From Syngnathus acus (Eukaryota; Chordata; Actinopteri; Syngnathiformes; Syngnathidae), in NCBI RefSeq assembly GCF_901709675.1, contig NC_051089.1, positions 186,001-250,000 of the forward strand: DNA of 64,000 bases. Reading direction: 5' to 3'. Each line of letters opens with the position of its first letter. Position 1 is the stretch's first letter. This document shows positions 25,381 through 37,122 of the stretch, in pieces. The position numbers were made by a program, and so were the translations under genes. The notes beneath the pieces were generated by a model. That model had not been told where the DNA came from and ran no database searches. It worked only from the letters and a program-made list of their open reading frames with translations.

Positions 25381-27301
25381 ACGCTCTTAATGCATTCCAC
25401 ATGTTCACAAGCGAGTGCGCGTATGGTTCCGTTAGGGCAGGGGTCGTCTCGCGGCTCCTTTTTTGAAGAAACGCTCCTTTCAAAACGTTCTCTCGGCAAT
25501 CGTCCTTTGGTGACGGAAAAAAGCCAAACAAAAGCAGAGAGTCCCATCAAAGGCCAGCCGTGCCAGAGCCATTCATTTGACTGCCGATGGCGTGTGGGCC
25601 TGGCGCCCCGCCTCGCCTGTGCCTCGGCAGATGAGAAGAAGCGGGCCGGTTCCGAGGCGAGCGAGGACGGTCGCGGCAGGCGCGCGGGCGCCCGGGACGC
25701 CTACACGCTGGAAACGCTGCTGGTGGCCGACTCCAGCATGGTCCGCTACCACGGAGCCGACGCCGCCAAGAGGTTCCTGTTGACCGTCATGAACATGGTG
25801 AGCAGAGTTGCGGCGGGCGAGCCGCTCCCTCGGCCAGCGCTGCCGCCTTAGCTCCTGCTGAAGGGCTCTGGTCACAGCCAGGCAGCCGCCAGGCAAACCC
25901 GCTCTCAAGGCTTCCTGTCGGCGCGTGTGTGTCGTCAGGTGTACAACATGTTCCAGCACCAAAGTCTGGGCGTGAGGATCAACATCCGGGTCACAAAGTT
26001 GGTTCTGCTTCACAGCCGCCCCGTGAGTGTCAACGACGGCCAGCGCCGACCTCCCGCGAGCGACCTCGCAAAGCTGGCTCGGAACCTTCCCGCTCCCATA
26101 TCGCCCGCCGCTTGCGCTCATCTGGGATGGGAAGGCTCGCTTCCCTGTAGCGCCGTGCGCTGTGTGTGTGTTCCGTTAGGAGAAGCTGAAGGTGGGCCAC
26201 CACGGCCAGCGCTCCCTGGAGAGCTTCTGTCAGTGGCAGCAGCAAGAGTTCGGAGGGCCGCCGCGCTACCCGGGGAGCAACCGCCTTCCCGGAGGACGCC
26301 AGCAAGTCCCGCCCGTGGACGCCGCCGTGCTGGTCACCAGGTGGGTGGGTGGGTCGATCGACAGGGAGGGACCGGAACTGCCGCGCGACCACGGCACCCC
26401 GTTAGGTTTCTTCAGCAGGGAGCCAGCGCTTTGCCCCGGCGGGACAACAAACGCAGGACATTGCCTGCTGACGCCATGGAACTTGTGCCAGAATTGCTGA
26501 CCTGCTGTTTTGTGCTTTTCAGGACAGACTTCTGCGTGCACAAGGAGGAACCGTGTGACACCGTTGGTAAGCCAGCCACTTCAGGGCGCATGCTTTTGTG
26601 GGCTCATTTGCCATATGTGTGTTTTTCTGCGCCGTCACAGTCTTTCAGAATTTTGTTCCTCTCAAATCGGTCGTTAGCGTGTGGCTAACAGGGCCTTTGT
26701 TTGTCAAGGTATGGCCTACCTGGGCGGCGCGTGCAGCGCCAAACGCAAATGCGTGCTGGCCGAGGACAACGGCCTCAACTTGGCCTTCACGGTGGCGCAC
26801 GAGCTGGGACACAAGTGAGTGAGCGAGCGAGCGAGTGTCCGTCTCAGCTTCCTTGCCGCCAGAAGTGGTGAGCCGCCTCACCCGCTGCGTGTGCCGTCGC
26901 CACCGCTAGCATGGGTATGAGCCACGACGACGAGCACGCCTCCTGCAGCGGCCGCGCCTACATCATGTCCGGCGAGTGGCTGAAGGGACGCAACCCTAGC
27001 GACCTGTCCTGGTCGCCCTGCAGCCGCGACGACCTTGGCAAGTTCCTCGGGTGAGCTTAGTAGACACAATGAATATGGCGGCGGCGGCGGTAGCGGCGGG
27101 CTCTGAATTGGGACGCGGCCCGTGCGTCTCGGCGTCAGGTCCAAGTCCAGCGGCTGTCTGGTGCACACGGAGCCCGGGAGTCGCTACCAGCTGCGCCTCC
27201 CTCACAAGCTGCCCGGGATGCATTACAGCGCGGACGAGCAGTGTCAGATCCTCTTTGGAACCAACGCCACCTTCTGCTCCGACATGGAGGTAGCGCACAC
27301 C

Positions 27302-27346
<45 letters not shown>

Positions 27347-27652
27347 CGGCACCTTCTTTTGCTCGCACAGGCTGTGACCGAGCGCTGGCCGGCCGGCCGC
27401 TGTCCCTCCCCTAGCATCTGATGTGCGCCGGCTTGTGGTGCCTGGTGGAGGGCGATGCCTCCTGCAAGACCAAATTGGACCCTCCCCTGGACGGGACTCA
27501 GTGTGGACCGGACAAGGTGCCGCGCATGTGTGTGACTGTACAGGACAGTGTATGTTTTTGGTTTTTTTTTGGTTTTTTTTTGTTATCTGTAAAGCGTCTT
27601 TGGGTTATTGAAAAGCGCTATATAAATTGAATGAATTATTATTATTATTATG

Positions 27653-27684
<32 letters not shown>

Positions 27685-28799
27685 TGCGTGTGAGAGAGTG
27701 TTTAACCCGCCCGTGTGCACGTGTGTGTCAGTGGTGCCGCGCAGGGCAGTGCGTGAGTAAGACCCCGATCCCACAGCACGTGGACGGTGACTGGAGTCCT
27801 TGGAGCCCGTGGAGCATGTGCAGTCGCACCTGCGCCACCGGAGTCCAGTTCAGACAGAGGAAGTGCGACAACCCCCCGTACGTAGCCCACCTGCGCCTCT
27901 GCTGGCCAGTCGCCACCACGACCTGCTCTTTAGGCCACTATTGTGTGTGTGTGTGTGGCAGGCCCGGTCCGGGCGGACATTCCTGCCAAAAGGCCAGCGT
28001 GGAGCACAAAGCCTGCGAAGGTCCTCTGTGCCCAAAGGGAGCGCCGAGCTTCAGAGACCTTCAGTGTTTGTCCTACGACCGGCACGCCGGCAAGACCAAG
28101 AGCGATGTGCTAACTGCCGTCGTCAACGACGGTGACGCTCGCTCGCCCGCATGCGCAAAAGCCTGGCCCGCATTGCGTCTGAGTGTGTCTTTGTGACCAA
28201 CATTGTGTGTGTGTGTTACATTGATTGTGTGTGCGTATTGTGCATGTGTGATTGCACATTTTCTGTGTGTATGTTTCATGCTTAATGTTGGTGTGTGTGT
28301 GTGTGTTTGCGCTCAGAGAAACCTTGCGTGTTGTTCTGCAGTCCGGTGGGTCGCGACGTGGCCGTGCTGATGGCGGAGAGGGTGGTGGACGGGACGCCGT
28401 GCGGACCCTACGAGGCCGACCTGTGCGTCAACGGCAGGTGTCAGGTGTGCAAAGCGGATTTCAGTCCAAAGCGCTTTCCTTCCCAGAAGCAATTTGCCGC
28501 CTTTTGCCAACTCTGACGAGCTTCGCTGTTTTTGTTTGTCGTGGGCGGGCTCAGAAAATTGGCTGCGACGGCGTCATCGGGTCTCCGTCCAAAGAAGACG
28601 CTTGCGGCGTTTGTAACGGGGACGGACGATCGTGTACCGTCGTCAGGGGAGACTTCAATCGCAGCGGAGGCATGGGTAGGACATGGCTGGCCAGAAAAGT
28701 CTCCCCATTGGTGGCTAGAAAGAAAATGGCAGCTGGCCAACAAGCTGCTTGCTGGCGGCATGGCGGCGACCGTTTGCGTCTTTTCAGCATGTGTGTTGG

Positions 28800-28836
<37 letters not shown>

Positions 28837-31409
28837 CGCGCGCGCGCGCGTCAGGCTACGTGGAGGCGGTTGTCATTCCTGCCGGAGCGCAAAGGATCAA
28901 AGTGGTGGAGGACAAACCTTCGCACAGCTTTCTGGGTAAGAAAGGGAGCGGAGGGTTAGGGCGAGCGGGCGGGCGGGCGGGCCTTCTTCCTTCAAAACGG
29001 CTCCATTTTCCTTCAGTACTTTCCCTTGTGCCTCGCGTTCAGGAAATCAACGCATGTGCAAGTTGACTCCTCTCTGACCTTTCTACTGACTTTTGAGAAA
29101 TGCAAACTTTTTTTGCTCATTTTGTAAATTGCTTTCTTTTTTGGACTTTAGGAGGGAAAAGATTCCTCCAAGAGATTGTTTGTCTTGCTTGTTGTGTCTC
29201 TTGAGTCGCATGATGGAAGCTGGAGCAAAACTGTCCCCTCCCCCTTGCGCTCAGCCCTGAAGGACGGCACCGGCGGCACCGGCAAGTCCATCAACAGCGA
29301 CTGGAAGATTGAACTGCCGGGAGAATTCCACGTGGCCGGCACCACCGTCAGATACGTCAGGAGAGGACTGTGGGAAAAAATGTCAGCCAGGGGCCCCACG
29401 CGCGCCCCGCTGCACCTCATGGTACGTAGCTCGCAACACATCCAAAAGATGCATTGTCGTGCTGATGGCTCTCCTTTGCCCGAGAGAGAGCCTTGAGCAA
29501 AAGCCTTTGAATTGCCACGTGGAGCATCCCAATGACGCCACTTGAATGGCCGCCGCCGCGTGCCTGTGCCTGTGCCTGCCAGGTGCTTCTGTTCCACGAC
29601 CAGACGTACGGCATTCGCTACGAGTACACCTTGGCCCTCAACGCATCGCAACGGCGCAAACCCTCGCAAGCGCCGCCGCCGCCGCAGCAGCACCATGACA
29701 ACTACGACAAGGCGTCAGCAACGATGCAACAGCGTGTCTACATCTGGACGCACAGCAGCTGGAACGCCTGCACCGCGCAATGCGGAGGAGGTATGAAAGC
29801 TGAGGACCAAAGCTTGGCAACTTTAACAGCGCCAAGTCGTGGTGGCGACTGGCCAGCGGAGGCGCAGGTGGCCTACGTACGGGGGGTTGTCGCACTTCCT
29901 CTGTCTGAACTGGCTGCCTTTGATCTGCGCAGGCGAGAGGAGGACGACGGTGTCGTGCGCCCGTCTGGCCAACCAGTCCACGGAGGCGGTGGACCATTCT
30001 TTCTGTCTCCCCGACCATCGGCCGCCGCCGCGGGTCGAGCTGTGCAACCCTCAAGCCTGCCTCTACCGGTATGCGCTTGTTTTTGTTTTTTCAAGGCCGG
30101 CCGGCCGACTGGCTCGATGCTGCTCAATCAAACCAATTTGGTGTCCGAATTTGTTTCCAATCAAAACACCGTGGCGTGTCGCGGAGCTTCTTTGGCTGAA
30201 GTCGGCGTTTTTGCGCTTCAGGTGGCTGGCAGGCCAGTGGGGCCCGTGCTCGGCCACGTGCGGCCCTGGCACGCAGCGGCGCCGTGTGGCCTGCGCGCAG
30301 CAGCCCCGCAACGCGTCGTGGGAGGACGACGGCGGCGGTGGCCACGGCGGAGACGATGGTGATGGCACGGGCCGCTGCCCGGGGCCCCGCCCGCCGACCC
30401 TGCAGACCTGTGAGGGCCGCCTCTGCCTCAGTGTCTGGGAAGCCTCCGAGTGGTCACAGGTGAGTGGCTGGCTGGCGCAGAAAAAGCACTCCCCAAAAAA
30501 ACAAAGCAGTGGTCCTGCCCCAAATGTTTCTTTTGCAATTGACGGCGTGCGTGCGTGTTGTAAGAAATGGCAATGGTGCAAAATTTGGCCTCAGTGAGTC
30601 TTGAAGCGGCCTCCTTGGCGTTTCAGTGCTCGGAGGGCTGCGGCACGGGCCAGCGCGGCCGCAACGTCACGTGCGGCCACGCCGCCGCCGGAGGGCGCTG
30701 CGATGCGCTGACGCGGCCCGCCCACCGGGAACCCTGCCAGGACCACTCGCGCTGCTTCGAGTGGAAGACGGCCCAATGGTCCAAGGTACGGTGCGCCTCA
30801 CGCAGTACGCTGGCAGGCGAGCGGGATTTTGTGCGCTGCTCTTTTTTGCTCAAAGACTCGCCTTCTGGAGCTACTCCACGGCTTCTGATGTTGTCTCCTA
30901 AAGCTTGAGGTGTGGGAACGCAAATGACTTGTTTGTCTTTGGGTGTGCTGCCGCCAGTGCTCGTCCTCGTGCGGGCGGGGCCTGCAGTCACGAGCGGTTC
31001 AATGCATGCACAAAGTGACGGGTCGCCACGGGGACGCGTGCCCGCCTGGCGCGCGCCCGCCCACCTATCGGCCGTGCCGGGCCCAGGGAGACTGCCGGCG
31101 TGAGGGCCACCGCGTGGACGGCAACACCATCACATCACCCAGGCTGGGTGGGTCAGCGTCTCGGCGTGCCGCCGCGTCACAGGCTCGCCCGCCGCGCGCT
31201 GACGTGGCATGTTTGCTCGCCCCTCAGCCGCCCTGACGTACAAGTGCTCCGGCGACCAGTGGCCCGTGTACTGCCGCGTGATCCGCGAGAAGAACCTCTG
31301 CCGGGACATGCGCTGGTACCAACGCTGCTGCCAGACATGCAGAGACTTTTACGCTGGCGGGACCTCACCGGCAGCGGCGGCGGCGCCCGGCCCGAGTGAC
31401 GGGAGGTGA
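23536..31409 (+). CDS. adamts17: ADAMTS17-type secreted metalloprotease, spliced, 23 exons
   Basis: This secreted zinc metalloprotease has thrombospondin repeats; human ADAMTS17 acts on fibrillin-rich matrix and its loss causes a Weill-Marchesani-like syndrome. Exons: 23536-23593, 24437-24735, 24888-25074, 25631-25797, 25939-26022, 26180-26340, 26523-26566, 26709-26814, 26910-27050, 27139-27289, 27415-27516, 27732-27877, 27962-28131, 28317-28444, 28555-28675, 28855-28935, 29255-29421, 29583-29790, 29933-30068, 30222-30459, 30627-30785, 30958-31147, 31228-31409. They sum to 1141 aa with all phases consistent (human 1095). Order: signal peptide ([20 protein letters not shown]), prodomain with a seven-Arg run in exon 3, catalytic domain with HELGHNMGMSHDD and Met-turn IMSG in exons 8-9, disintegrin-like region, first TSP1 ([15 protein letters not shown]), Cys-rich and spacer, four more TSP1 modules, and a PLAC domain ending [16 protein letters not shown]19 is the nearest alternative, but the spacer and PLAC regions resemble ADAMTS17 more. 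Introns 1 (843 bp) and 3 (556 bp) hold nothing recognised. Confidence 0.92.
27303..27350 (+). repeat. (GCAC)n microsatellite in adamts17 intron 10
   Basis: About 12 tandem copies directly after the exon 10 donor region. Confidence 0.93.
27845..27922 (+). repeat. Inverted repeat, copy 1 (exon 12 end plus intron 12 start of adamts17)
   Basis: The last 33 bases of exon 12, its donor and the next 45 intron bases. The reverse complement of this 78-bp segment recurs at 29836-29913 with two mismatches by eye. This copy is the functional one: it completes the first TSP1 module ([11 protein letters not shown]). Confidence 0.9.
28803..28850 (+). repeat. (TG)n(CG)n tract serving as acceptor region of adamts17 exon 16
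   Basis: TG repeats pass into CG repeats and end four bases from the CAG acceptor at 28854. No ordinary polypyrimidine tract is present. Confidence 0.9.
29836..29913 (-). repeat. Inverted repeat, copy 2 (inside adamts17 intron 18)
   Basis: Reverse-complement copy of 27845-27922, lying within the 142-bp intron 18. On the minus strand it still reads [17 protein letters not shown], the exon 12 end plus translated intron, confirming its origin. It occupies more than half of the intron. Confidence 0.9.
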
Positions 31410-32940
31410 TGGAGAGAAAATCAAAAGACTTGCAAATGCTCACTAGGTCTATTTTCTTTGACAATCAAAAGCCAAAGCAGGAGGCCATCCGTCACGCTCC
31501 AGTCTGCTTCTGCTTCCGTTTTTTTCTTCCTACCCATTGCCATTCTTTCTTTTCTACCGCACATATTTGAATCCTAATAATAGCAGCGCGTGTGACTGAT
31601 GGCCAGCCGGTCTATTGCAGTGTGCTCTCGTCCACCCACCTCCATCAGCAGTGGGAAGGGCTCGACTCACCTCGTAAGGCTTCCTTCCGCTTCTAATGCG
31701 TTAAGCCACTGACCAAAGTGAAGGAAAGAAACAAAACAAAGCAAAGCAAAGCACCGTTGACGTGTCAAACGGCAACAGCCGTTAGTGCCAAGCCAACTGA
31801 GCGGCCAAAATGCGAGTAGCTTTTCAGACAGCTGGCCTGGCCAAAGTTTGCCCAACGGATGAGTGTGTAGCGTCAGCAGCACCGACGCGTCATCAGTTGG
31901 CTCCTGCCCGCCCTCCCTCCCTCCCGCCTTGAGTAAGAGTGCTCAGGTCAAAGGTGCTATCTTATTTTTCTTTTACCGTCATTATTCTTGTGGTTGTTAT
32001 TGTGATTATTTAACACATTGATGAAGGTTTTGTCACTAGTCACTCAGTCGGCTGGCTGCCATTTTGTGTACTTGGCATACGTGCGTCGCGGTGCTCTACA
32101 CAATAAATGTTGTCGCGCTCTTGTCCGACATGCGCGCGTGGCTGTGCGACGCGCTCTCCTGCTCCGCGCGGCCAGCATGGAATGGAGCCGCGCATTTCCG
32201 GGACAAGATGCGCGGCGGCGGCGGCAATGACGCTCAGTCCAAGAAGCGCGTGCTGGCGTCGGACATCGTCGCAAGCCGGTGGGGGGGGGGGGACGCATTC
32301 ACGTCACCGCAACATCAGCAACAACGACATCAGGACGCATAGACAAGCACGAGACCGACCGATTAACGCCATGGCGGCAAGGCCACTCTTGGCGAATATG
32401 CGCCGGGTGAAGTCAAGGCATTGCGCTGCGGCTGAACTGAGGTCAGCCGAATACTCTTTTTGCCCACGCCAATTGTGGGAGAAAAGCGCCGCCCGCTCGC
32501 GTGACAGCAACTACAGCAGCGCATGCAGATGCGCTTTCCGCACCGCGCGCGTGACAGCAAGTGCAAGTCCAGCAGCGCATGCAGATGCGCTTTCCGCACC
32601 GCTTCCGGCTCTTCCTCAGAATCTGCACGCTGACCTGGCCCAGACTGTTCGTTCCGTGTATGTTCCCCATGCAGGTGGCGGTCGGTTGCGTCTCGGGGTC
32701 CAAGCGTTGCCGTCCCGTGCCGGGCCCCTCCTTCTCCCGCAGCTCAGAGCCTGCCGCCTGCAACTTCTTAACTCCACTTTGCAAAAGTAAAAATGAAACT
32801 CACAAGATCGAGCGTATTTCTGGTATTCTGAGAGAGCGCGTTGTTGTTGTTGTTTTTGGACTTCATTCTAGTGTTGGCTCGCGAGTGAACGATGGATTCA
32901 AAAGAACGAATCTTTTCAGTGAACGAGAGTGACCGAATCA
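31410..32940. other. adamts17 3' flank
   Basis: No gene is recognised. A candidate AATAAA poly(A) signal lies at 32102-32107, about 690 nt past the stop. A short direct repeat (GCAGCGCATGCAGATGCGCT, near 32.51 and 32.57 kb) is present. The right end runs into the outer flank of the foldback element. Confidence 0.55.
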
Positions 32941-33799
32941 CTTCCTAAAGTGATTCGTTCTTTTTTCAGTTCATATGAATTCAACCAGTCGGTGTCGGTA
33001 ATGCCCATTGAAGCTGGTGCCACCTCGCCGGAAGTAAAACAAAACGAAGAAGAAAATGACGTCACTTCCCGTTCACGAACGAGTCGTGAATTGCATTTCC
33101 CGTTCACCAACTGAACGGAGCTGTGAGTCAACGAGTCAGTGAGTGAGTGAGTGAGCGAGCGAGTGATTTGCATTTCCAGTTCATCGCGAGAACGGACCAG
33201 TGAGGGAGCGAGGCCGGACTTTCCCGTTCGCGAACGAGGCAATGGGGCAACTGCTTTCCTTCCCCCCGTGCATCAACGGATCAGTCAGAGAACGATGGAA
33301 GCCAGAATGTCGATTGACCATTTGCCAAGGAAAGAAAGAAGCACTCAGTGAAACACCACTTCTTTTATGCGCGTTTTCTCCAAGCTAACGGCTAACTTGA
33401 TTGCATGAACGGATGCGCCGTTATGCAACAACGGGGAGATGATGCTTCTCTTTGGGTCATCTTGATTTTAGAACACTTCAAATAACGTGGATGCATATAT
33501 ACGCCTAAATGTTGTTATCCAATATATCTACTGCAATTTCACATTAGATTGCTGGTTTGAAATTTGCTTTTATTATTATTATTATTATTTTTAATAAACA
33601 TTTAAACCTGTTAAAACTTGTCTGGTGTTTTATTCCTTGTTTTTATTTTTTTGGGCATGAAAACAAAAATCTGACATTTGGTTAACTGCTTTATATGTAC
33701 AATATGAATGTGTTTTACGTTGTGTAATATGTGTTGGTGACCCCCAAAATAAAGAGCAAGTAGTCAAATACACATTCTTGACACGTTCAAAAAATGCAT

Positions 33800-34140
33800 A
33801 AAGTTATTAGGTACACCTAAAAATGGTGGTGTACCTAATGGAGTGTCCGTGTGACATCGCAGATCAACCAGCCAATCAGGAGGTGGGGGTGAGGGCGGCT
33901 GTGGCACTTTTCACTTTCAGTTCAGCTTTGGCCATGATTTTTCCCTAATAAAGTGGCCTGTTATTCGGTACACCTGAAAATGGCGGCGTACCTAAAGGAG
34001 TGTCCGTGTGACGTCACCGATCAAACAGCCAATCAGAAAGTGGGGGTGAGGGCGGGTGTGGCACTTTTCACTTTCAGTTAAGCTTTGACCATGATATTTC
34101 CCTAATAAAGTGGCCTGTTATTAGGTACACCTGAAAATGG
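33800..34140 (+). repeat. Two ~170-bp direct repeats inside the foldback
   Basis: Two copies of a unit running from ATTAGGTACACCTRAAAATGG through GAGTGTCCGTGTGAC to CCCTAATAAAGTGGCCTG. An inverted partial copy lies at about 35500-35600. The units share their ends with the 236-bp array that follows, which looks like a derivative with an inserted hairpin block. Confidence 0.75.
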
Positions 34141-35495
34141 CGGCGTACCTAATGGAGTGTCCGTGTGACTCCCTCGTTAAGTGCACCTGCGTGAAAAGTT
34201 TTAGCTCCTGCGGAACGTGAAAGTGACCAAAAACTTTTCACGCAGGTGCGCTTAACGAGGGTCACTCGGAAAACATGTTGGAACGCGGCCCCCAGGACAA
34301 GAGCTTGACACCTGTGACCTTTGACCATGATATTTCCCTAATAAAGTGGCCTGTTATTAGGTACGCTTGAAAATGGCGGTGTACCTAATGGAGTGTCCGT
34401 GTGACTCCCTCGTTAAGCGCACCTGCGTGAAAAGTTTTAGCTCCTGCGGAACGTGAAAGTGACCAAAAACTTTTCACGCAGGTGCGCTTAACGAGGGTCA
34501 CTCGGAAAACATGTTGAACGCGGCCCCCAGGACTAGAGCTTGACACCTGTGACCTTTGCCCATGATATTTCCCTAATAAAGTGGCCTGTTATTAGGTACG
34601 CTTGAAAATGGCGGTGTACCTAATGGAGTGTCCGTGTGACTCCCTCGTTAAGCGCACCTGCGTGAAAAGTTTTAGCTCCTGCGGAACGTGAAAGTGACCA
34701 AAAACTTTTCACGCAGGTGCGCTTAACGAGGGTCACTCGGAAAACATGTTGGAACGCGGCCCCCAGGACTAGAGCTTGACACCTGTGACCTTTGACCATG
34801 ATATTTCCCTAATAAAGTGACCTGTTATTAGGTGCGCTTGAAAATGGCGGTGTACCTAATGGAGTGTCCGTGTGATTCCCTCGTTAAGCGCACCTGCGTG
34901 AAAAGTTTTAGCTCCTGCGGAACGTGAAAGTGACCAAAAACTTTTCACGCAGGTGCGCTTAACGAGGGTCACTCGGAAAACATGTTGGAACGTGGCCCCC
35001 AGGACTAGAGCTTGACACCTGTGACCTTTGCCCATGATATTTCCCTAATAAAGTGGCCTGTTATTAGGTACGCTTGAAAATGGCGGTGTACCTAATGGAG
35101 TGTCCGTGTGACTCCCTCGTTAAGCGCACCTGCGTGAAAAGTTTTAGCTCCTGCGGAACGTGAAAGTGACCAAAAACTTTTCACGCAGGTGCGCTTAACG
35201 AGGGTCACTCGGAAAACATGTTGGAACGCGGCCCCCAGGACTAGAGCTTGACACCTGTGACCTTTGACCATGATATTTCCCTAATAAAGTGACCTGTTAT
35301 TAGGTGCGCTTGAAAATGGCGGTGTACCTAATGGAGTGTCCGTGTGATTCCCTTGTTAAGCGCACCTGCGTGAAAAGTTTTAGCTCCTGCGGAACGTGAA
35401 AGTGACCAAAATCTTTTCACGCAGGTGCGTTTAACGAGGGTCACTTGGAAAACATATTGGAACGCGGCCCCTCAAGGACTGGAGGTCGACACCCC
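34090..35495 (+). repeat. Six-copy 236-bp tandem array with a 32-bp-stem hairpin in each unit
   Basis: The hairpin starts at about 34171, 34407, 34642, 34878, 35114 and 35350, giving a period of 235-236 bp. In the central units the stem arms CCCTCGTTAAGCGCACCTGC + GTGAAAAGTTTT and their exact reverse complement enclose a loop of about 28 nt. The first and last copies carry one to a few stem mismatches. Each unit also has the small palindrome CCTAATAA...TTATTAGG. Confidence 0.9.
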
Positions 35496-36564
35496 TGGTT
35501 TAAGTGAAAAGTGCCACACCCGCCCTCACCCCCACTTCCTGATTGGCTGTCTGATCTGTGACGTCACTCGGACACTCTATTAGGTACACCGCCATTTTCA
35601 GGTTCGTTCGCGAAGATTAACGAGTGAGTGACAGACAGCGTTGCTGCTATGGCAGCCGACACACGTTATGCCGACATTGATGTTTTGATTTTGTATTTGT
35701 TGGATTGTAGTTGATGGTGTTATTATACCGAATGTGTTTGAATAAAAGGTTGAAAAAAAAATCCGTTATGCCGACTTTTATTTTGGGGGACACCAACTCA
35801 TATAACAACGTAAAACACATACATATTGTCATATAAAGCAGTGAACCAAATGTCTGCTTTTTATGTTTTAATTGGCGAATATAAAAACAAGGAATAAAAC
35901 ACCAAACAAGTTTTAACATGTTTATTTAAAAAAAAAAAAAAAATACTAATAATATTAAAAGTAAATGTCAAATCAGCAATCCAATGTGAAATTGCAATAG
36001 ATATATTGGATAACAATATTTAGGCGTATATATGCATCCACGTTATTTGAAGTGTTCTAAAATCAAGATGACCCAAAGAGAAGCATCATCTCCCCGTTGT
36101 TGCATAACGGCGCATCCGTTCATGCAATCAAGTTAGCCGTTAGCTTGGAGAAAACGCGCATAAAAGAAGTGGTGTTTCACTGAGTGCTTCTTTCTTTCCT
36201 TGGCAAATGGTCAATCGACATTCTGGCTTCCATCGTTCCCTGACTGATCCGTAGATGCACGGGGGGAAGGAAAGTAGTTGCCCCATTGCCTCGTTCGCGA
36301 ACGGGAAAGTCCGGCTTTGTTCCCTCACTAATCCGTTCTCGCGATGAACTGGAAATGCGAATCGCTCACTCACTGATTCGTTCACTCACAGATTGGTTCG
36401 TTGGTGAACAGGAAATGCAATTCACGACTCGTTCGAGAACGGGAAGTGACGTCATTTTCTTCTTCGTTTTGTTTTACTTACGGCGAGGTGGCACCAGCTT
36501 CAATGGGCATTACCGACACCTCCTGGTTGAAGTCATATGAACTGAAAAAAGAACGAATCACTTG

Positions 36565-36677
36565 AGGAAGCGCTTCTCCCTCGGTGGCGACTCGGATCAG
36601 GAAGCGAGACAGCCTCAGATTGCAAGCCAGACCAGAATTCACAAAGACATCCGAGATGGACATTTCCACCAGGTTAG
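36565..36677 (-). other. Orphan exon-like open segment abutting the foldback
   Basis: On the minus strand a CAG acceptor near 36678 is followed by about 37 open codons (LVEMSISDVFVNSGLACNLR, then LSRFLIRVATEGEALPQ) and a CAA|GTGATT donor-like junction formed exactly where the foldback arm begins. Composition looks protein-like, but no family is recognised and no neighbouring exons were found. It could be a relict exon or chance. Confidence 0.25.
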
Positions 36678-37122
36678 CTGGCGTGGGTCGGCATAGCATG
36701 GCATGGCATGGCATGGCATCAGTTTGACTTTAAAATGTTTACAAAAGTGTTTATAAATACAAACAAGTGTTAAAAAAAAGCATTAAAAATTCCAATAAAG
36801 GTTCATAAAAGTCTTGTGTTGATATTGTAACAAAATATTTACTCTGTCTTTTATCTGAAAGTCACCTTGACTTAAATGTTTACAAAAGTGTTTAAAAATA
36901 CAAGTGTTCAAAAATACAATAAAGGTTCATAAAAGTATTTTGTGGAGATTGTATATTTTCTCTACATTGGAACCAATTATATGTGACAAACAAGGGATTA
37001 CTGAGGCAAGAGGTGATGATGTGCACAAATGTGGAAGGACGGACGGAGAGGAAAGCCAGAGAACTAGAGGAAAAGAATAGAAAAATGTCACCAAAGAGTT
37101 GATGGCCTTGTCCAGCAAAGAG
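36678..37122. other. AT-rich unique DNA
   Basis: Short TGGCATGGCA pentamer repeats, then AT-rich sequence with two related stretches (TTTACAAAAGTGTTTA motifs near 36.74 and 36.88 kb). No gene seen. Confidence 0.6.

Larger units (their letters stand above)
32941..36570. mobile_element. 3.6-kb foldback element with ~0.8-kb inverted arms
   Basis: The left arm (about 32941-33755) and right arm (about 35780-36570) are inverted copies of each other. The outermost shared sequence is CTTCCTNAAGTGATTCG; just inside are TTCAGTTCATATGA and GTGTCGGTAATGCCCATTGA in both. Identity by eye is high, with small indels. The 2 kb between the arms holds shorter repeats and a six-copy array. No transposase or reverse transcriptase frame is visible, so this is a non-autonomous foldback-type element or a local inverted duplication. 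Direct target duplications could not be identified. Confidence 0.75.

Noticed and set aside
34090-35495. Regular repeats considered as a CRISPR array
   Set aside because: The units are 236 bp with no variable spacers, in a vertebrate genome; they are tandem duplications.
33200-36385. Nearly identical 60-residue peptides ending LLLCAFSPS in the two foldback arms
   Set aside because: The similarity follows from the inverted duplication of the DNA. The frames start in unrelated sequence and match no known protein.
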